From Desulfococcus sp. 4484_241 (GTDB lineage Bacteria; Desulfobacterota; Desulfobacteria; Desulfobacterales; Desulfosudaceae), in NCBI GenBank assembly GCA_002085115.1, contig MZGQ01000007.1, positions 1 to 58,343 on the forward strand: DNA of 58,343 bases, written 5' to 3'. Below the pieces are notes generated by a model that was not told the origin of the DNA, did not search any database, and was given only the letters and a program-made list of their open reading frames with translations. The translations under genes and the position numbers were made by a program. Positions 1-7,760 of this stretch are shown here, piece after piece; the stretch's first letter is position 1, and each line of letters starts with the position of its first letter.

Positions 1-185
1 ATCTTTTCGCAGAATGAGTCAAACAGGACCTTGGCCATTTTTGAAGGTTGTGATTGTCCGTTCTCCCACCGGTTGATGGTGGTGTAACTGACGCCAAGTT
101 CCCGAGCCAGGCCTTCCTGGCTCAAAGCAAGTTGTCTTCGGACTTCTTTCACCAAAGCCGGATAATTCCGTTCACGCGAAATCAT
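1..185 (-). CDS. Xre-family helix-turn-helix protein, 3' part outside window
   Basis: The visible part encodes 61 residues starting MISRERNYPALVKEVRRQ and runs off the window edge. It contains a Cro/C1-type helix-turn-helix: LSQEGLARELGVS forms the first two helices and YTTINRWENGQSQPS the recognition helix and following turn. The ATG at 183-185 opens the frame directly before the domain. HTH proteins of this kind bind DNA as dimers and often act as antitoxins or prophage/plasmid-type repressors. What follows the HTH is outside the window, so the specific role cannot be told. It lies on the same strand as the two broken accessory-gene fragments upstream of it (307-669 and 1113-1323), probably all remnants of one transferred cluster. 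Confidence 0.75.
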   Translation of the reverse strand, partial: MISRERNYPALVKEVRRQLALSQEGLARELGVSYTTINRWENGQSQPSKMAKVLFDSFCEK

Positions 186-306
186 GTAATCGCACCTCAC
201 CGCTTGATGGCAGACCAAGAGCCTTCCTGCAAATACAGTAGCGAGTATTATAGCAAGTGGAACATGAAATGCAAAGGAGATTTTACGATTGGCCCTTGAT
301 GGAGTT

Positions 307-669
307 TCAGGACGGCCACCTTCCATCCAGCAGAAGGCGGTGAAAACGTTGCTCAGATTCTTCGGCATACGCCCACGCTCCCAAAACGACCTCCTGCCTT
401 ATACATACCGGAACCAGGACCCGTCTGTAGAGACTCGGACCGCCCGGGTGGAAGCCCTCAAGGCGGTCGATGGCGGAAAGGCGGAACTCGTGGTCGTCGA
501 AGGTGAGAAGCTCCCCGTGCACGGAAGCCCAGTCGCCCGCTGTGGCGCTTTCCGGGACCTGCAGGACGGGAATGCCGGAGGGCATCTCGTACAGGCGACC
601 CCGGACGACCGCGTCCTCCACGGAGAGGACTCCCCGGCAGAACCGGTCATGATTCCAGCAGCCCCGCAA
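307..669 (-). pseudogene. AIG2-like gamma-glutamylcyclotransferase, 5' end lost
   Basis: The frame reads GCWNHDRFCRG, then VVRGRLYEMPSGIPVL, VHGELLTFDDHEFRLSAIDR and LEGFHPGG, the pattern of the GGCT/AIG2-like beta-barrel fold (COG2105), with the usual acidic residue in the IDRLEGF segment. Family members begin with a strand F-V-Y-G-T-L directly before the G-x-x-N motif. Here that strand is absent: an in-frame TGA (670-672) precedes the first possible start, a TTG at 669. The break coincides with the left inverted repeat of the four-helix-bundle element (673-1112), so the gene was probably truncated when that element arrived or by recombination there. In amidoligase gene clusters such cyclotransferases sit beside class II glutamine amidotransferases, a fragment of which lies on the other side of the element. 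Confidence 0.7.
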
Positions 670-672
670 TCA

Positions 673-1112
673 ATTGCGGATTTCGGATTTGCGATTGTGG
701 ATTGAACGGAAATTGCATATAGTTACTTCATGAATGCTGAAGAGTTCAAAAATAGAACCAAGGCATTCGTGATCAGGGTAATCCGGTTGGTGGAAGCATT
801 GCCGAAAAACCAGACCGCGAAGGTGATCGGAAACCAGTTGCTTCGATGCGGCACCTCGGTCGGGGCGAACTATCGCGCCGTCTGCCGCGCCAAATCTCCC
901 GCCGACTTTGTCGCCAAAATGGCCATTGTCGAAGAGGAATGCGATGAATCCATCTACTGGATGGAGCTGATCGTCGAAGCCGGATTGATGGACGAAAAGC
1001 GCTTGGTCGGCATGAAAAACGAAGCAAACGAAATCCTTTCAATGGTTGTTGCCTCCATAAGAACCGCACGAGCACGCAAATAATCTGCAATCCCCAATCC
1101 GAAATCCGCAAT
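673..1112. mobile_element. Four-helix-bundle (S23/IVP-like) element with terminal inverted repeats
   Basis: Left end 673-705 begins ATTGCGGATTTCGGATT. The reverse complement of the right end (1082-1112) begins with the same 17 bases, and similarity continues inward over about 30 bp. The repeats enclose a single gene, the four-helix-bundle protein at 730-1083. On either side lie pieces of two different protein genes, both reading on the minus strand and both cut at the repeat boundaries. No transposase is encoded and I see no clear target duplication. Intervening sequences in 23S rRNA genes that encode S23-type four-helix-bundle proteins are likewise bounded by inverted repeats, so this may be the same kind of unit at a non-rRNA site. 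That parallel is inference. Confidence 0.6.
730..1083 (+). CDS. Four-helix-bundle protein (23S rRNA intervening-sequence protein family)
   Basis: The 117-residue product matches the S23-type four-helix-bundle family (TIGR02436), which is usually 115-125 residues. Recognisable segments are an N-terminal amphipathic helix VIRVIRLVEALP, the signature LLRCGTSVGANYRA near residues 37-50, then KSPADFVAKMAIVEEECDESIYWMELI and a C-terminal ANEILSMVVASIRT helix. Known members form pentamers with a basic face and were first found encoded by intervening sequences in 23S rRNA; their biochemical role is not settled. The gene stands alone between terminal inverted repeats and is flanked by broken genes, so it behaves as the cargo or core of a small mobile unit. 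The ATG at 730 is the only start upstream of the first helix. Confidence 0.85.
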   Translation: MNAEEFKNRTKAFVIRVIRLVEALPKNQTAKVIGNQLLRCGTSVGANYRAVCRAKSPADFVAKMAIVEEECDESIYWMELIVEAGLMDEKRLVGMKNEANEILSMVVASIRTARARK

Positions 1113-1323
1113 GGAATGTCGGGTGGTTGTTGCGGTTGATCCGTTCATCCCCGCGGGTGCGCCAGCGTGTGTGGCCGAGCAGAAACGTTGTGCGGTTATC
1201 GATACCGGCCAGAACCTCGTAGAAGGTCTTGTCGATGACGAACTGTCCGGCCGAAACCGGCCTCTTGAAGAGAGATTGACCGTTTTCCGAGTACCACATG
1301 GTTGCCCGTGTGCAACCACCCTG
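1113..1323 (-). pseudogene. Class II glutamine amidotransferase fragment
   Basis: The frame reads MWYSENG, LFKRPVSAGQFV, then FLLGHTRWRTRGDERINRNNHP, the GHTRWxTxGxxxxxNxHP motif of Ntn-type class II glutamine amidotransferase domains. It stops abruptly after NNHP at the right inverted repeat of the four-helix-bundle element. The expected continuation (the His-Asn-Gly-x-hydrophobic motif and the rest of the domain) is missing. The 5' end is also lost: an in-frame TAA (1324-1326) lies upstream and no Met-Cys-Gly start containing the catalytic N-terminal cysteine can be found. It is therefore a dead internal fragment of about 65 codons. Its partners would have been an amidoligase and the cyclotransferase whose remnant lies at 307-669. 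Confidence 0.65.
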
Positions 1324-1349
1324 TTAAACAAGCCGACTCGAAAAACGGA

Positions 1350-1379
1350 CCTGCCTGCGCCGAGGCTTCGGCAGGCAGG
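1350..1379. repeat. REP-like palindrome
   Basis: The 9-base arms CCTGCCTGC (1350-1358) and GCAGGCAGG (1371-1379) are perfect inverted copies around a further imperfect hairpin, GCCGAGGCTTCG. The structure lies in non-coding debris between the amidotransferase fragment and the tRNA-Asn. It has no T-tract, so it is unlikely to be a terminator. Palindromes of this composition occur as dispersed REP-type repeats in many bacterial genomes. Whether it is repeated here cannot be seen, since only one copy lies in the window. Confidence 0.45.
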
Positions 1380-1536
1380 GAATCGGAGAATTTCGCGTTC
1401 GTTTCGGGGGCCAAAGGCGAATTTCAGGTTAAATATTCGGCGCTGGACATGAAACAGGCTTTTTGGCGGAGAACGGAGAATGCAGCCGGGGATGTATAAA
1501 CGCAACCTTATGAAATCACTGCCCTAACAACAACGA

Positions 1537-1561
1537 AGCCCCGCATCGCTGATGCGGGGCT
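1537..1561 (-). terminator. Hairpin terminator downstream of tRNA-Asn
   Basis: A perfect 11-bp stem AGCCCCGCATC / GATGCGGGGCT with a 3-nt loop. On the minus strand it is followed by a short T-rich run (TTCGTTGTTG). It lies about 45 nt beyond the 3' end of the tRNA-Asn and is best read as its terminator. Confidence 0.7.
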
Positions 1562-1605
1562 CTATCTGTTAAACAACCGGTTAGGAAAGCGGTTGCATTC
1601 GTTTA

Positions 1606-1681
1606 TGGCTCCCCAGCGCGGACTCGAACCACGGACACGGTGGTTAACAGCCACCTGCTCTGCCGACTGAGCTACTGGGGA
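1606..1681 (-). tRNA. tRNA-Asn (GTT)
   Basis: On the minus strand a 76-nt cloverleaf folds: acceptor arms TCCCCAG / CTGGGGA, discriminator G and an encoded CCA; D stem GCTC/GAGC; anticodon stem GGTGG/CCACC around CTGTTAA, anticodon GTT; T arm CGTGG-TTCGAGT-CCGCG. The gene is complete. Decayed mobile and accessory sequence begins beyond its 3' end, and tRNA 3' ends are common integration sites. Confidence 0.95.
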
Positions 1682-1974
1682 GCATTCAAGTTCCAGACGC
1701 CGTTCGGCAGGCAAAATTTTTTTTTGCACTCTTTGCCTCCCGGTTCGTGCCCGGTTTCCAGTGAAGTATGTTTAAGAAAATTCAATCCAAAAGTCAACCC
1801 AAAAAAACGGTGTGGCCATGTTAATGCTTTGTCCCGTATTTTTGTCAACGGTGTACCTATGGCACTGTTTTCTTTGGCGAAAAATGCGGTTTGACACCCA
1901 GGTTTGCAAAAAAGGCCATTTTATGGACGGGAACTGTTCTGGTTTAAAAACGCAAGGCGGTATATAATATTGTC

Positions 1975-2793
1975 ATGTGTATCGTTTTTATCGCAAACAG
2001 ATGCCGCCCGGATTATCCGCTTATAATTGCGGCAAACCGTGATGAATTTTACGACCGTCCTGCGTCTCCGCTTGATTTCTGGGAAGATTATCCGCAGGTG
2101 GCCGCAGGAAGGGATATGGAGGCCGGCGGAACGTGGCTTGGCATCACAACTGCCGGAAGGTTTGCTGCAGTGACGAATTTCAGGGATCCGCGCAGCATCG
2201 ATCCGTCCGCTCCTTCACGGGGAACCCTGGTGAGAGATTTCCTCGTTGGCTCTGTATCACCCAGGGATTACCTGCTTTTGTTAAAAGACAGGGGCAAGGC
2301 ATACAACGGGTTTAACCTTGTCGCCGGCGACATGGAAGGTGTCTATTACTATTCAAATGTTGAACGCGGTGTTCATGAGCTTTCGCCGGGCATCCACGGG
2401 CTTTCCAACCATCTGATGGACACGCCGTGGCCCAAGGTGGAAACCGGTAAAAACAGGCTTTTGGAGATACTGTCCGGGGACGGCCCTGTTGGAATAGAGG
2501 ATGTTCTGGCTGTTTTGAGTGATACCGCCCGACCGCCTGACTCCATGCTTCCTGACACGGGCGTTGGCATGGAATGGGAAAGGGTGCTTTCTTCTATATT
2601 TGTCCGTTCTCCGGTTTACGGTACCCGCTGCTCTTCGGTAATCATTGTTGACAGGGAGGGTGGCTGCGTTTTTGTTGAGCGTACGTTTGAGCCGGGTGCC
2701 GGGGAAAAGGCGGGCAGCTTCGACAGGGTGATCAGGTTCAGGATCGGGGCGTTTGGGCGTGGGAACGGCACAAACGGTGGAGATGCAGGATGA
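1975..2793 (+). CDS. NRDE / TANGO2-family protein
   Basis: The 272-residue product starts with MCIVFIA and carries the family hallmark Asn-Arg-Asp-Glu in IIAANRDEFYDRPASPL (about residues 20-36), followed by AAGRDMEAGGTWLGIT and GRFAAVTNFRDP. This is the NRDE domain (PF05742), related to the Ntn-hydrolase-like fold of human TANGO2; Cys2 is conserved. Eukaryotic TANGO2 has been linked to heme and lipid handling, but the bacterial function is not established. There is no signal peptide, so it should be cytoplasmic. The stop overlaps the start of dinB (ATGA), indicating a two-gene operon. Confidence 0.85.
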   Translation: MCIVFIANRCRPDYPLIIAANRDEFYDRPASPLDFWEDYPQVAAGRDMEAGGTWLGITTAGRFAAVTNFRDPRSIDPSAPSRGTLVRDFLVGSVSPRDYLLLLKDRGKAYNGFNLVAGDMEGVYYYSNVERGVHELSPGIHGLSNHLMDTPWPKVETGKNRLLEILSGDGPVGIEDVLAVLSDTARPPDSMLPDTGVGMEWERVLSSIFVRSPVYGTRCSSVIIVDREGGCVFVERTFEPGAGEKAGSFDRVIRFRIGAFGRGNGTNGGDAG

Positions 2794-3944
2794 TTCTTCA
2801 CGTTGACATGGATGCGTTTTTTGCTTCGGTCGAGCAGCTCGATAACCCACAGCTGCGTGGCAGGTGCGTTGTTGTGGGAAAGAACTCATGCCGGGGCGTG
2901 GTTGCGGCGGCAAGCTATGAGGCAAGGAGTTTTGGAGTGCGGTCGGCCATGGCCCTTTCAAAGGCGCTTTCGCTGTGTCCGGATGCCGTGGTTGTTGCGC
3001 CGAGGATGGAACGTTACAGGCGGGTATCAGGCCGGGTCATGGAGATACTGTCGATGTTTTCCCCACTCGTGGAGCAGGTTTCTATAGACGAGGCATATCT
3101 GGATGTATCGGGATGCAGGCACCTGCATGGAAGCCCGGAGACGATCGCAGGAAAGATAAAAAAAAGGGTTGCAGGGGATATCGGCATCACCTGCTCGGTG
3201 GGGGTGGCTCCGCTCAAGTTTCTTGCCAAGATAGCCTCCGGGATGAACAAGCCGGACGGCCTTACGGTTATTCTTCCTGGAGATGTGCAGGCGTTTATTG
3301 AAAATCTCCCGATCGAAAAAGTGCCGGGTGTGGGAAAGGTGACACAGAAACAGCTGGCCCTGTTGGGAGTTGAAACGCTGGGCGATCTGGCAAGGGTGCC
3401 CGAAGAGCTGGTTGTGAAAAAACTCGGCAGGCAGGGCATGCGGCTCAGGCTCATGGCAATGGGGCAGGACAGGTCGGAGGTCTCTCCGGGCGGCCTGCCG
3501 AAGTCTGTCAGCTCCGAGACTACCCTGCCGCGTGACACGGCTGATATCGGCCTGTTGAAAAGATACATGCTTGGTCATTCAGAAGATATATCAAGGCAGC
3601 TCCATAAGGCAGGCGCAAGGGCGCGTGTTGTTTCCCTGAAGGTGAAATACTCCAATTTCAAGGAGATCAGCAGGCAGGTAACCCTGGAAAATTCCGTGCA
3701 GTCAGCAAACGCTATTTACCGGGAGGCGGTCAGGCTGCTCCGAAAGGCTCCGCTTAAACATTCGGTCAGGCTGATAGGCCTTGGGGTTTCAAGGCTGGTT
3801 TTTGTCGCACCCGGCATACAGCTTGACCTTTTTGCGCAGGAGGCGGACAGGGACAGCAGGTGGGAAAAAATAGAAAGGTTTGTGGCAAAGATAGAGGAAA
3901 AATACGGCAAAAACGTGATAAAGAAGGGGACACTCTCTGAATAA
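2790..3944 (+). CDS. dinB: DNA polymerase IV (Y-family translesion polymerase)
   Basis: The 384-residue product has the complete Y-family polymerase layout. The first metal-binding Asp is in HVDMDAFFASVEQ, the catalytic Asp-Glu pair in VSIDEAYLDVSG (about residues 100-112), the helix-hairpin-helix thumb in IEKVPGVGKVTQKQLALLGV, and a little-finger domain covers the C-terminal third. The C-terminal LDLFA resembles a beta-clamp-binding peptide (QLDLF). Pol IV copies past damaged bases, with low fidelity, while tethered to the sliding clamp. The start overlaps the stop of the NRDE gene. I see no obvious LexA box in front of the pair. Confidence 0.95.
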   Translation: MILHVDMDAFFASVEQLDNPQLRGRCVVVGKNSCRGVVAAASYEARSFGVRSAMALSKALSLCPDAVVVAPRMERYRRVSGRVMEILSMFSPLVEQVSIDEAYLDVSGCRHLHGSPETIAGKIKKRVAGDIGITCSVGVAPLKFLAKIASGMNKPDGLTVILPGDVQAFIENLPIEKVPGVGKVTQKQLALLGVETLGDLARVPEELVVKKLGRQGMRLRLMAMGQDRSEVSPGGLPKSVSSETTLPRDTADIGLLKRYMLGHSEDISRQLHKAGARARVVSLKVKYSNFKEISRQVTLENSVQSANAIYREAVRLLRKAPLKHSVRLIGLGVSRLVFVAPGIQLDLFAQEADRDSRWEKIERFVAKIEEKYGKNVIKKGTLSE

Positions 3945-4078
3945 GGAAAATGCCATCACAGCCTGCCCCCGGCTTTTCGGACTGTTGCGGATGATATGCT
4001 TCTTGTATGGCTGAACATGGCGGGAGAGGTGGAACTCTGGCTGGGGCAGGTGGAACCGGATCCGGTGAACATTGAATA

Positions 4079-4696
4079 TCAGCTTAAAGCTGCCAGGACG
4101 TCGGCTGTGAATATTCCCGGAGCAAACAGGTTTACGATCTCGTCTGTTATTTTATCTATCTGCTTTTCCTCCTTTTTATTATTCTGAAAGTAGTAGGCAG
4201 ACCTCAACACCGCTGCTGCTATCATCTCTGCGGCATGCAGTGTGTTTATGCTTTCACGGATATATCCGTTGTGCAGGCCCAGTTTGAAATCGTTTAACGC
4301 TATATCTCTTATCTTTTCTTCAAGCTTTCGGGTCGCCTTTTCCAGTCCTTCGGGCAGTCCGAACCCCATTGACATAACTATTTCACATATATCGGGATCA
4401 GCCAGTAAAAAATCCAACGTGGTTTTTATTCTAAGCCGGAAATATTCAACCGGAGTTATTGTTTTCAGGTTTATAAGCTCAACAGCGTCGTATATGGCTT
4501 TTTCCCACTTGCTGTAGGCATCCTCAAGCAGGCAGATGAATATCTCCTCCTTGTTGGCAAAGTATTGATACACCGTTCCCCTTGCTATGTTAATTTCGCG
4601 CACGATATCCGAAATCTGTGTCCTGTAAAACCCCTGTTTTGCAAACAGTTTCTTTGCACAATCAAGTATCAGCTGTTTTCGTTTTTCACCTTTCAT
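4079..4696 (-). CDS. TetR-family transcriptional regulator
   Basis: The 205-residue product has a typical TetR N-terminal HTH (residues about 8-55): ILDCAKKLFAKQGFYRTQISDIV, then NIARGTVYQYFANKEEIF. The helical C-terminal part is a ligand and dimer domain without a recognisable specific family. The gene diverges from the SCP2 / acyl-CoA synthetase / thiolase genes. A perfect 18-bp palindrome lies in the shared intergenic region. The likely role is an acyl-CoA- or fatty-acid-responsive repressor of that set and of itself (inference from position). It resembles FadR-type TetR regulators of beta-oxidation, but the ligand cannot be told from sequence. Confidence 0.88.
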   Translation of the reverse strand: MKGEKRKQLILDCAKKLFAKQGFYRTQISDIVREINIARGTVYQYFANKEEIFICLLEDAYSKWEKAIYDAVELINLKTITPVEYFRLRIKTTLDFLLADPDICEIVMSMGFGLPEGLEKATRKLEEKIRDIALNDFKLGLHNGYIRESINTLHAAEMIAAAVLRSAYYFQNNKKEEKQIDKITDEIVNLFAPGIFTADVLAALS

Positions 4697-4781
4697 GACG
4701 ATCTCTTTCTTTTGTTTTTAAGTGGTTAGGCCGTACACGTAAATTTTTAAACCGGTTTGTGGCATTTTATGTTTTTCCTGC

Positions 4782-4824
4782 TTGACATTCATTGCAATTT
4801 ATAATAAAACTGACATGTCAGTTT
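4782..4824 (+). promoter_or_regulatory. Promoter-like region with 18-bp palindromic operator
   Basis: A TTGACA hexamer (4782-4787) is followed by an AT-rich stretch containing TATAAT-like sequence (from 4798) and then the perfect palindrome aaactgacatgtcagttt (4807-4824). The hexamer spacing is not canonical, so the exact promoter is uncertain. The palindrome's size and place, between the divergent TetR gene and the SCP2 gene, suit a TetR operator. The long leader before the SCP2 start (to 5110) also contains a small hairpin CCACCTT/AAGGTGG near 4983-5001. Confidence 0.55.
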
Positions 4825-5109
4825 CTTTATAACAACATAAAAAAACAAAAAACAGGGTGTCAACCATGAGCCGCTTGCAGGCTAACCTGCTAAAAAATTA
4901 ATTTTCGCAAATATGCGGGCCAGATTCAAGCGGTTTGTGGCCTGGAAGGAGGTGATGTCGCGGCAGCAGGTTTTTGATGATACCCACCTTTTGGTAAGGT
5001 GGCAGAAGGTTTGAAACCATGTTTTATCAAAAGACGCGTGCGGGATTTTATGGCAACGAAGATTTTTTAAATAAGGATAATCCAAAAATTAAAATTAAGG
5101 AGACAGAAC

Positions 5110-5670
5110 ATGGACATTCCCAAGGATATAAGCATAAAGGACCTTCTTTTGGATTTTTCACCCAACATGGCAAAAAAGATGATCGAAAAGAACGGTGCAG
5201 CCGCCGAGCTTGCCGGCACCGAGTTTACTATGGTAGTTGAAGTTTCCGGCGACAAGTATTCCTATGTTGTGAAAAACGGGACTGACTTTGACGTAAAAGA
5301 GGGCGATCTTGACAATCCCATGGTGAGGATGAGCATCAGCAAGGAAGACCTTCAGAAGATGATCGATACCAACAGCCTTGACATGCTGCTTGGGATCCAG
5401 AGTGACCTGAACAAGACCAAGTATGACACGCTCAAGGAGCTCAAGGGCAGCTTCGTGGCTGAGCTGTCCAACGATGATGGCAGCACCGTGTCCATAAAAA
5501 CCGTGTTCAACGGCTCTGAAACCCCGAGCGCGGTTTTCAAGATGAAAACATCCGACTCCATCGCCCTTGTGAAAAAGGAGACCAACCCGGTCAACCTGTT
5601 CATGTCCGGCGGCATGCAGATAGAGGGAGACATGGCGTTTGCAATGCGGACCCAGCCCCTGTTTACCTGA
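5110..5670 (+). CDS. SCP2 sterol-carrier-domain protein
   Basis: The 186-residue product resembles SCP2 domain proteins (PF02036). Evidence is an N-terminal segment FSPNMAKKMIEKNG, an alternating-strand region TMVVEVSGDKYSYVVKNGTD, the helix SKEDLQKMID, and the C-terminal NPVNLFMSGGMQIEGDMAFA, close to the family's usual lipid-tunnel-closing helix. SCP2 proteins bind acyl-CoAs and other hydrophobic ligands in the cytoplasm. The ribosome binding site AAGGAGA lies 8 nt before the ATG. It is the first gene after the putative TetR operator and is followed by a strong terminator, so much of the message may end there. A role in presenting acyl chains to the neighbouring acyl-CoA synthetase is inference. 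Confidence 0.75.
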   Translation: MDIPKDISIKDLLLDFSPNMAKKMIEKNGAAAELAGTEFTMVVEVSGDKYSYVVKNGTDFDVKEGDLDNPMVRMSISKEDLQKMIDTNSLDMLLGIQSDLNKTKYDTLKELKGSFVAELSNDDGSTVSIKTVFNGSETPSAVFKMKTSDSIALVKKETNPVNLFMSGGMQIEGDMAFAMRTQPLFT

Positions 5671-5684
5671 TATACCTTGATCGT

Positions 5685-5728
5685 GTTTGCCGGTGGCGCA
5701 GGTTTTGCGCCGCCGGTAAACTTTTTTT
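5685..5728 (+). terminator. Rho-independent terminator after SCP2 gene
   Basis: A 16-bp stem, GTTTGCCGGTGGCGCA (5685-5700) with TGCGCCGCCGGTAAAC (5706-5721), closes over a 5-nt loop and is followed by seven Ts. It lies directly after the SCP2 stop and separates that gene from the acyl-CoA synthetase gene. Confidence 0.9.
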
Positions 5729-5869
5729 AAATTAAGGTTGTCTTGCAAATTCCATATGTGCTAAATAGACCTTTTACAAAAACATGCATGCGCTTTTGTG
5801 CCAGAACTGTCCATGCATGGGGCACAAAAACGGTTTCAAACCCGCTGACACTGTAATGGAGGAACAAAT

Positions 5870-7732
5870 TTGAGCAAAGAGTTGCCGTGGTTTAAAGAGT
5901 ACAGGATTTTTGGCATTCCCGAAACACTCAAGCCCTATCCCGACAAGACCGTAGGGAATATCCTTGACGATGCGGCGGCGGAACATAAAAAAACCGGCGT
6001 TATCCAAAACAATTTCAAGATGACCTATCCCGAGGTTAAGGAGCATGCGGACAGGCTTGCATCGGCCCTTCATGAGATGGGGCTTGTCAAAGGGGAACGG
6101 GTAGCCACCATACTGCCTACCAGCATCCAGTTCGTGATCGCCGATTACGCCATAGCAAAGGCCGGTCTTGTCCAGATCCCAAGCAGCTCGCTTGAACCTG
6201 CAAGCACCCTTGAACATAAGTTTACCAAGGGCACGCCCAGGGCTCTGATCTGCCTGGATGAGTATCTTGACATAGCTACTGATGTCATGAAAAGGACCGG
6301 CATAGAGCATTTAATAGTTACGAAACTGGACGATTACTCTTTAAACCCTCCATCTTCAAGGCCTGCTCTTGAAATTCCAAAAGCGGCGTGGATGGCAGAT
6401 CTTATAGCCAATGCATCGCCAAACCCGCCGCACGTGGATTTGGATGTCGAAAGGGACCTTGAGCTGCTTCTGTTTACCGGAGGAACCACTGGTCTTCCCA
6501 AGGGTTGTATGCTTACCCACCGGAATATTTACGCCAACAGCATGCAGTCTTCATGGGTCCAGGGCGCGGCCAGCAGGGTGATACGGGGCGCTGTTTCTGT
6601 GCTTTTGGGGCTCCCCATGTTTCACTCGTACGGTCACCTGATAATGCATCTCATGACCATGTTAGGCGCTGACCAGATACTCATAAACGATGCCAGGGAC
6701 ACCAGGACCATGGCCGAGATGATAAAAAAGTACCGGCCGCTGATGCAGATGGGGGTGCCTACTCAGTTTCTCAATATCGCAAAGGAGGAGCTCGAAGGCA
6801 TAGGAATACTCGGCATTTCAGGCTCGGCCCCGCTGCCGCCGACTACCCAGGAGCAGTTTGAAAAGAAGTCCAAGGGGGCCATAATGGAAGGGTACGGACT
6901 TTCGGAGATGTCTCCGAATACACACCTGAATCCCTCTTTTTTGCTCAGGCTGGCAGGGGGCAGGGTGCCCCAGCGGATAAACAGCGCTATCCTTGGATTA
7001 CCAGGCGTATCTGCGGCGGCCAACCGTCTTTTGCGGATGCTGGGGCCCGTGACCGTGGGCAAGATGTTTGGCAAGGTTATTGCGTTTGCCGTTGACCGTA
7101 CCAGCAAGAAAAGGAGCAGCGGCAAGTCGATCCCGGAAAAAAGAGGAGCTGTCGGTATTCCCTTCCCGGACACCGAGGTTCTGCTTGTTGATGTGGATAC
7201 AGGGGCACCTCTCAGTATTGATGATATAATCGCCGGCAAGCGCGGCGAGATGTGCCTCAAGGGGCCGCAACGCATGCTTGGGTACTGGCCGGAACCTGGC
7301 AGCGGCATGGATGAGGATGGCTATATACACACAGGTGATGTTGTTACGGTTGACAAGGACGGTTACTTTTATATTGTCGACCGGACAAAGGATATGGTCA
7401 ACGTTTCAGGATACAAGGTCTATACCAGGGAGATCGATGATATACTTTGCAGTCATCCCGGTATTGAACTTGGGGCGGCCGTGGGCGTTCCCGATCCACA
7501 GAGGGAAGGAAGTGAGCGGGTAGTGGTATATGTCCAGCCCACCGAGGAGTACAAGGATAAACTCACACCGGATGATGTAATCGGTTTTCTGAAAGAAAGA
7601 GTTGCAAAGTACGCGGTCCCCAAGGCCGTTAAGATAGTAGATGCCATTCCATTGACGGAAGTGCAGAAACTGAACAAAAAAGAGATCCGCAAGATGGCAC
7701 AACAGGAATTTGCAGAAGTTCTTAATACTTAA
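5870..7732 (+). CDS. AMP-forming long-chain acyl-CoA synthetase
   Basis: The 620-residue ANL-superfamily enzyme activates a carboxylic acid to its acyl-CoA through an acyl-adenylate. Visible motifs are the P-loop LLFTGGTTGLPKGCMLTH (about residue 205), the adenine-binding EGYGLSEMSP (about 343), GYIHTGDVVTVDKDGYFYIV with the conserved Asp (about 483), the hinge DRTKDMVNVSGYKVY and a C-terminal PLTEVQKLNKKEI carrying the catalytic Lys. The start is TTG at 5870 with GGAGG 7-11 nt upstream; no ATG fits better. The thiolase gene follows 28 nt downstream. A long-chain fatty acid is the likeliest substrate, but the sequence does not fix chain length. Confidence 0.88.
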   Translation: MSKELPWFKEYRIFGIPETLKPYPDKTVGNILDDAAAEHKKTGVIQNNFKMTYPEVKEHADRLASALHEMGLVKGERVATILPTSIQFVIADYAIAKAGLVQIPSSSLEPASTLEHKFTKGTPRALICLDEYLDIATDVMKRTGIEHLIVTKLDDYSLNPPSSRPALEIPKAAWMADLIANASPNPPHVDLDVERDLELLLFTGGTTGLPKGCMLTHRNIYANSMQSSWVQGAASRVIRGAVSVLLGLPMFHSYGHLIMHLMTMLGADQILINDARDTRTMAEMIKKYRPLMQMGVPTQFLNIAKEELEGIGILGISGSAPLPPTTQEQFEKKSKGAIMEGYGLSEMSPNTHLNPSFLLRLAGGRVPQRINSAILGLPGVSAAANRLLRMLGPVTVGKMFGKVIAFAVDRTSKKRSSGKSIPEKRGAVGIPFPDTEVLLVDVDTGAPLSIDDIIAGKRGEMCLKGPQRMLGYWPEPGSGMDEDGYIHTGDVVTVDKDGYFYIVDRTKDMVNVSGYKVYTREIDDILCSHPGIELGAAVGVPDPQREGSERVVVYVQPTEEYKDKLTPDDVIGFLKERVAKYAVPKAVKIVDAIPLTEVQKLNKKEIRKMAQQEFAEVLNT

Positions 7733-7760
7733 AACACAAAGAGTTGAGGAGAAAGCTGTT

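Noticed and set aside
954-1505. A 183-codon minus-strand frame across the four-helix-bundle end and the amidotransferase fragment
   Set aside because: It crosses the inverted repeat and the palindrome in a frame different from the recognisable amidotransferase sequence and has no family features.
4983-5001. Riboswitch in the SCP2 leader
   Set aside because: Only one short hairpin (CCACCTT/AAGGTGG) is visible and no conserved aptamer core could be recognised.
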